NCBI GenBank assembly: GCA_946800325.1
Contig: OX326959.1
Span: 50,536,784-50,600,783 of the forward strand
Direction: 5' to 3'
Source of the DNA: Luzula sylvatica
Taxonomy: Eukaryota > Streptophyta > Magnoliopsida > Poales > Juncaceae
Length of the DNA stretch: 64,000 bases
The notes beneath the pieces are model-generated. The model did no database searches and was not told where the DNA came from. It worked only from the letters and a program-made list of their open reading frames with translations. The position numbers and the translations under genes were made by a program. Shown in pieces: positions 58,652-64,000 of the stretch; positions within the stretch are counted from its first letter, which is position 1; each line of letters starts with the position of its first letter.

Positions 58652-61591
58652 CTCTCCTCCCTATCCGAAGACCAAATTAACGATTGATCAATGGAACCAA
58701 CTGCTGACGAGATGTACGTTTTCGCAATCGAGACTAGGGCATGTGTCAAAGGATATACAAGAAATTTTGGTATCTCGTTCAAGGAGAACGTAGGATCGTC
58801 ATCTACTGTAAATGTTACATAACAGACTCCACCGCGCATGACCACTCGTCGTAGTGAAAAAAATCATGGTAATGCTTTACTCATTACTAACTTCTGTATG
58901 AATACTTAATTATATTAATTTGTTATTCATGTTATTCAAATTACAGTACAATTACCAGCTTCTGAAGTGAGGCGTCGATTTGGCAAAGCCTCAGGTATTC
59001 CTTTAAATTCAAAATTATGCTGACCAATTATGTTAATTCATTTCACCATTAACTAAACTCCTGCTCCCTTCAATTATCAGCATCATCTCCACCGGAATGG
59101 TAACCTGTCAAAGTCAGCAAAACTTGTAAGCTAATTCAATTTGTAATCTCCAAATTTAAAATTTGTTCTTAATCCGTCACCATTAATTCCTTTCTTCAAC
59201 AGTTCTTACACCGCCAAAAGATGTGAAGCCTATCAACCCCCCTCTCACAATTGTTCAAGGTTTATTTTATTTAATTAATATCAAACGGGTTAACTGCAAA
59301 TCCATTAGTACAAAAAACAAAAATGCTAGGTAAGCGAGCTTCAGAAGTCATTGATGCGAACTCGTACCCTTCTCCCAAAAGGAACTCCTCACCAAAATGG
59401 GATGAGAAAGTAGTCCAGTTATTACCAAGGGGAAGTACTAGACGTGGTAAACTGTTTCGATTGGCGGAGACCTCTAATCCCCGAAATACACAGCTTCAGC
59501 CTAAACAATCCCCTATTTCACCAATTCAAGATTCTACTCGAGTCAATACACATGTGACTGACGAAGTTCCAATAGAAGATTCGTCCAGAGTTAATAGAAC
59601 CTTATACCCAATTGATGGGTCCTTTCGCACACCAGATGATGTCCCAATTCATGATGACGACAGGATGAACGAAATGTACCCATCTGATGATGATGACGTT
59701 ATATGCCCAGCAACAAATCCTCCCCTGCAGTGCCCTAATACTTCATTGGGTCGATCCGTTGTACCTGATGCACAATTCGATAACTGTTGTTTCCATATAA
59801 CCCGAATAAAATATTACAATGCTAATTCAAAATGTGGTTATTCATTACAGAACAAGCTTGTGAACCACAGCAGTACATACTGAATCAAAGCCATTCCCCT
59901 CAATCAACACAATTAACAGCCAATATCGAAACATTAATCGAGCCTTTGACTTCTCCGCATCAAGTGTGTCTTTGAAAGTTCCTGTGTCGCGCCTTTCTGG
60001 TAATTCTGCTATTTCTAAATCCATTAGCACAAATAACACTGATCCAAATTTAGCCAAAACATCTGGCCCTCTGTTCGACACCTCTCGTACATATCCAACT
60101 GACAAGCCTGTGTACGATACATCCGGCAATGCTATCTCTTAACCAATTAGGAAAGGTACTTAATTCATGAACCCTTACATTTTTCTGTACAAATCACTTA
60201 CAAACTTTGTTCATACATAATTTTTAATACAATTTCCTCCTGCTTGACAGTTAACCTATGGCCTCAAAATGAAGAACCATCTCTTACACTTGATGTCACA
60301 GATCCAAACCCGGTAACTGGAATGGTCGCAAATCCAGATGACATCCTAGACCAAACAACAAGGTGGCTAACTAAGTGCATTCCCATCCGGAACCCTAACT
60401 TCCCAATTTCCAGCAAATTCATAGAATCTAAATCGGGTAAAATTGTTTGACGGTTATTCATCTTTTTAGATTTATAACATATGATTGTTTTTATTAGAAA
60501 TGTCATGTTTGTTAAATTGATTAGGATCTAGTTCATGTGACGTTGTAAAGATCGTTCGCGTCTCTGAGTCCTCTGGATCTTCTGTATTGTTTCCCATGCT
60601 CCCCGAAACTATTGTTGTTGCAACAAGATATTGCAGGACACCTTTTGGAGAAGATGAATTGCTACAACCCGACATTGATTACCCCTACGGGAAGACGATC
60701 CCCTATGACCATCGTGGTTGCGATGTAAATTATCAGGCCAAAGGATTAATACCACCGTATATGGGAAGGGTTATTTACGCATGATACAAGAGTTTCATCT
60801 GCACGGAGGGAGATCTTGCATTTAACCAAGGTGGTTTCTCGGTAACACGGGAGGATGCTTGTGCATTACTCAACAACAAAGCATTGACTGCTTCAGTAAG
60901 CTTCATTCTTTCAATTTTAACATTTTCAATGCCTAATTCAATTTTGCCTCAGTTTGGTTAGGTCGTAGATGTTGTTTTATTCATCATGCGTCGTTTTGTT
61001 CAACTACCTGCTTCTATTTGGACATTCGTCCCATGCACGACAACGGTAGTATAATATCCTATGGTTTAATTAAATTACCAATTGACTGTCAATACTGATG
61101 TGCTAATGTTTCGTATTTAAATGCAGTACTCCGTTCCCAACATGAGCCAAGCACAACTAGACCTACCAATGTTTGAAACCCTCAAGCCTGAATATCTCCG
61201 AAAGTGCCGATGGCTATTCATACATATAATGTCGCACCGCCATTGCTTCCTGACTTTATTCGATTTTTAGGATTGTAAGGTCAAGTACTGCAGCTCTCTG
61301 GATTACGAGAAAAAATATCGACCCAAAATGGAGGAGCTAAGTGTAGAATATAAGCACTTCCTGGCGACAAAATTGAACCGGTCGGACATCATGCATTGGG
61401 AACTGGTGAGGATTTCTGCCCCCAAACAGGGAATGAACCTCAATTGTGCATTGTATACATTGAAGGTAATTGACAGCATGATTAACCTCCGTACTATCTA
61501 CTTCACTGCTGCCGAAGTAATGGGAGATCGCGGCCGTATCTTCTATAACTTGATTGCAGTTGAGTTCTTCAAGAATTCGTTCAAAGATTGA

Positions 61592-63056
61592 ATGGAGTAC
61601 TAAATGTTTGGTTTTGTAATACTTTTTAAATTATACTTTTGAGTTGTCACAATGTACTTTTGTTGTTGTTTACGTTATTTTCCTTTGCTGCTTCATTAGA
61701 ATTGATATTCAGTGCTATTTGATGAACATTTTTATGACAACTTTCTATTACCAAATTATGTTTGTACTTTTTTCAAATGTTTCATATTCTATGTACAATT
61801 ATTAACCTATTCGGTTAAAGTCAATGCAATACAAACCTTTGAATTACCATCATTACAAAGCTGAATTAACAGTAACAAATTCAACTCAGTTTGTGTTAAC
61901 AATCAATTCGATTGCACCGGTTAACCATCAATTCAATTGCACCGCTTAACCATCATTTGAATTGACCCAAAGTTCAAAGTCCACCCACCCATACAAAGTG
62001 CTTCGTATTTATACTTCATTTCTAATATTGGGCCTATTCATCAATTCAATTGGGCTTTATAAATGGCCTTCATACAACAACTAGACGGACTTCATACATT
62101 ATTTTCTATTTGGGCTTTATAAATGGCCTTACAATTTATACATTTGCATTAATCCAAATACAAGCTTAAATAAGAATGAAACTAATCATTCTATCATTCC
62201 ATAATCCATCAAGTTTATCATGGGAATTACAATCAGTTCACTTATAGATACAGGCAAATAATGGGTTCAACAACAACTAGACGACCTTATTCATCACAAA
62301 ATTGCCGTTTGAATCATCAAAAATTAATGGTCAATACAGGTGCCGTTCTTCAAATAAATTATCCCATTTTAATTGTTCAAAAATATCAAATCCTACAAAA
62401 TTTATGAATATGGAAAATTATTAGTACACCCAATTCTGGAAAATATTGCAATTCAGCCAATTACAAATACCTGGCCAATTAATGGTCCACCCAAAAGCCT
62501 GAAGACAAACATAAAATGTAATTAACTAATAATTAGTCCAACAAGTACGCAATATTCAAATATAATAAAACAAACCTTCATAATTATTCCTCATCCTTCT
62601 TTAATTTGGACTTAAATTTACAAATTAGACCCTCCATTCACGAGCACCAAAACATGAGCATAACGTCCGCCCATTGAATCCCATGAAAACAATCCTCCAA
62701 ACCAAAATGAAGAGTCAGTTATATATGGGCTAGTTTGAAATTCAAATTGAACTAAGCCGGAATTGACTACAGCAAGTCAGCATTAAATGGGCTCAGAAAA
62801 TATTCGTTTTTTAGGCTGCACAATAACAGGTCAATGGACAATGGTTCGCATGCTGCATTTAATGCAAATTAGTCCTTTTAGCTGCAAGGCAACCGAGTTA
62901 ATGGGTCGCCAATTAGTGGTTAACCCGAATCCTCTCGTAGCCCATTAAAGAATGAATCCATCGGTATATTCAAAGCCCGGTCCACTCGAATTAACGGCCT
63001 GCGTCGTGCTGATGAGCATGACCAGGGGGAATATGGGGGACACCATATATGAACTC
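61592..63056. other. MULE 3' non-coding region
   Basis: AT-rich, with repeats of the TTAACCATCAATTCAATTGC type (about 61910-61960) and two TTTGGGCTTTATAAATGGCC copies (about 62050 and 62108). It ends with the right terminal repeat (about 62960-63056). The 70-codon frame at 62952-63164 overlaps the terminus and is chance. Confidence 0.5.
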
Positions 63057-63065
63057 TTTCAACTA

Positions 63066-63564
63066 TCCTATCATACGCTTCTAACGTATGCAAATAAAAG
63101 AATTCTTACAAAAACATACGTTAGCTTATTTTACATTTATGATGTGACATTTTATTATTATTGATTAAATTCATGTTGTACCGATTGTATTTAATTTTAT
63201 ATTATTTCAGATTATGTTACGTGATCAAATTTGAATACAAATATAATGTCAAAAGTTCAAATATCCAGCACTAATAAATTATTATATAATATTACGAGAC
63301 ATACATCAAATTAGTATTGTTAGTTTTAAAACAAAATTATGAAATATATTCACTTAGATTTTTTTCAAAAATGCTTCACCTACATAACTATTTCACCGAA
63401 TGAAGCCCGATACTGAAATTTGTATATGCATTGCAAAGTGGGTCCCACCTGTATTTATTATTTTTTGTATATAAAATATTATTTCGGGGGTAATTATGTG
63501 GATGAATTCGGTGATTCTAGCATTCCCCGATTTTTTTTTTTAATAATTTGAGTTCCGAATTATC
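63066..63564. other. Spacer with a possible MITE
   Basis: At about 63370-63530 the segment GCTTCACCTACATAACTATT at the left and an inverted CACCGAATTCATCCACATAA at the right suggest a short foldback element, but no target duplication is clear. Confidence 0.35.
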
Positions 63565-63830
63565 ATATTTCCAACAGCAAACTTCAATTCTTTCCTAACA
63601 ATCCAATTCCCTGGGACGAGTCCCAATACAATGCAAAAAGACTTCAATTTGATGCACTTAGGATAAATTGTGCAATTATTCCTGAATTAAGCTTCAAGTA
63701 TAGTATGATTTGTGCAATTATAGTAGGATATGTGTTCATGATTTTTTTTTTTTGCTTTAATTCTTATGAATTCAGTAATACTCGTTTATTTAAATTGTAC
63801 CAAAAAATGAGCTTCATGCTTTGGCCCGTT
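63565..63830. repeat. Segment duplicated at 32135-32450
   Basis: Second copy of the segment described at 32135, same orientation, with several small deletions. Confidence 0.8.
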
Positions 63831-64000
63831 CGGCAAGTGATGGAATAGAGGAATAGAGGAATAGAGAATAGTCAATTAAATCATTTTATTCCGACATTGT
63901 TCATCAAATCTAATGGAATAAAAATGTAGGATTAAAAAAATGAATGGTAGTAATGACCAAAATGCCCTTTATCGTATAACTTAATTTTTCTCTAATTAAA
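63831..64000. mobile_element. Possible left end of a TIR element, cut by the window
   Basis: GGCCCGTTCGGCAAGTGATGG at about 63834 resembles the GGSCTTGTTTGG-type termini of PIF/Harbinger or related elements, followed by GGAATAGA repeats. The right end would lie outside the window. Confidence 0.3.

Larger units (their letters stand above)
54942..61591 (+). pseudogene. Ulp1-like (C48) cysteine protease gene of the MULE, interrupted
   Basis: Ulp1 peptidases cleave SUMO; in MULEs their role is unknown. The start is MGRRKATPGSSC. The first exon is cut by a CACTA element; taking one GGT from the target site, the frame joins as ...KNQLDR|WPFRHLL and runs to a donor at 57821 (231 codons). It includes LMRNWSQSDNAFAIGGKIIR and DISLVMGLRADGKPVSV, like the N-terminal domain of plant MULE Ulp1/plant-mobile-domain proteins. 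The exon at 57937 (EPFRLPRVLNWKYEANCDRH) is cut by a solo LTR. Hydrophilic linker exons follow (59323-59880, 60251-60785). The peptidase region lies at about 60962-61591: LFIHIMSHRHCFLTLFDF, KYCSSLDYEKKYRP and KQGMNLNCALYTLKVID with the likely catalytic Cys. In-frame stops at about 58683, 60782 and 61268 indicate decay. Exon limits in the middle are uncertain. Confidence 0.78.
50331..63056 (+). mobile_element. 12.7-kb MULE with FAR1-type transposase and Ulp1-like gene
   Basis: A perfect 9-bp duplication TTTCAACTA flanks it (50322-50330 and 63057-63065). The ends are diverged inverted repeats: GGGTAATTTTACCGTGCCCC...CTGACGTAATGCGTTAAT against the inverted GAGTTCATATATGGTGTCCCC...ACGACGCAGGCCGTTAAT. 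Inside, in the same orientation, are a FAR1/FHY3-type transposase gene (51154-53546) and an Ulp1-like protease gene (54942-61591); a CACTA element and a solo LTR lie in the latter. Plant MULEs carrying Ulp1-like genes are known. Diverged ends, frameshift, stops and nested insertions mark it as old and inactive. Confidence 0.85.

Overview
The window is nuclear DNA of a flowering plant, most likely a eudicot. It is strongly AT-rich. Its genes carry GT-AG introns and belong to plant families (WSD wax-ester synthase/acyltransferases, an F-box protein). It is densely filled with plant transposons: MULEs, hAT, CACTA and PIF-like elements, LINEs, Helitron ends and solo LTRs. A long satellite array at the left edge suggests a pericentromeric or other heterochromatic position. 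The species cannot be named from the sequence alone.

Layout. 1-6115: a satellite with three levels of periodicity (about 60, 180 and 895 bp). 6.1-14.9 kb: a truncated WSD last exon, then a complete WSD gene on the minus strand (9876-14703, 6 exons, 528 codons). A LINE sits in its first intron and a PIF-like element plus a second LINE sit in its 3' flank. 14.9-19 kb: MITE, solo LTR, two Helitron 3' ends and a captured nucleolin-like exon. 19-24.2 kb: an F-box gene cut in two by a 3.6-kb MULE that carries a 115-bp minisatellite. 24-34.4 kb: nested MITEs, hAT elements, microsatellites and tandem duplications. 34645-39903: a young, apparently intact MULE with 127-bp identical terminal inverted repeats, a 9-bp target duplication and a full MuDR-type transposase gene. 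41.5-45.6 kb: the second WSD paralogue (42166-45522, 7 exons, 523 codons) with an hAT element in one intron. 46-50 kb: MITEs and unassigned AT-rich DNA. 50331-63056: an old 12.7-kb MULE carrying a decayed FAR1/FHY3-type transposase gene and an Ulp1-like protease gene; a CACTA element and a solo LTR have inserted into the latter.

How it fits together. The two WSD genes are the only apparently functional host genes; they arose by duplication of a block that includes their 3' flank. Because each copy serves as the empty site for insertions in the other, the PIF-like, hAT and LINE insertions can be ordered relative to the duplication. The 12.7-kb MULE shares its terminal sequence pattern with several short MITEs in the window (7790-8103, 15239-15533, 45974-46266, 46852-47122), so it looks like a relative of their autonomous source. 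The pristine MULE at 34.6-39.9 kb is the best candidate for a currently mobile element.

All exon boundaries, target duplications and domain calls were read by eye; no alignment or database search was run.
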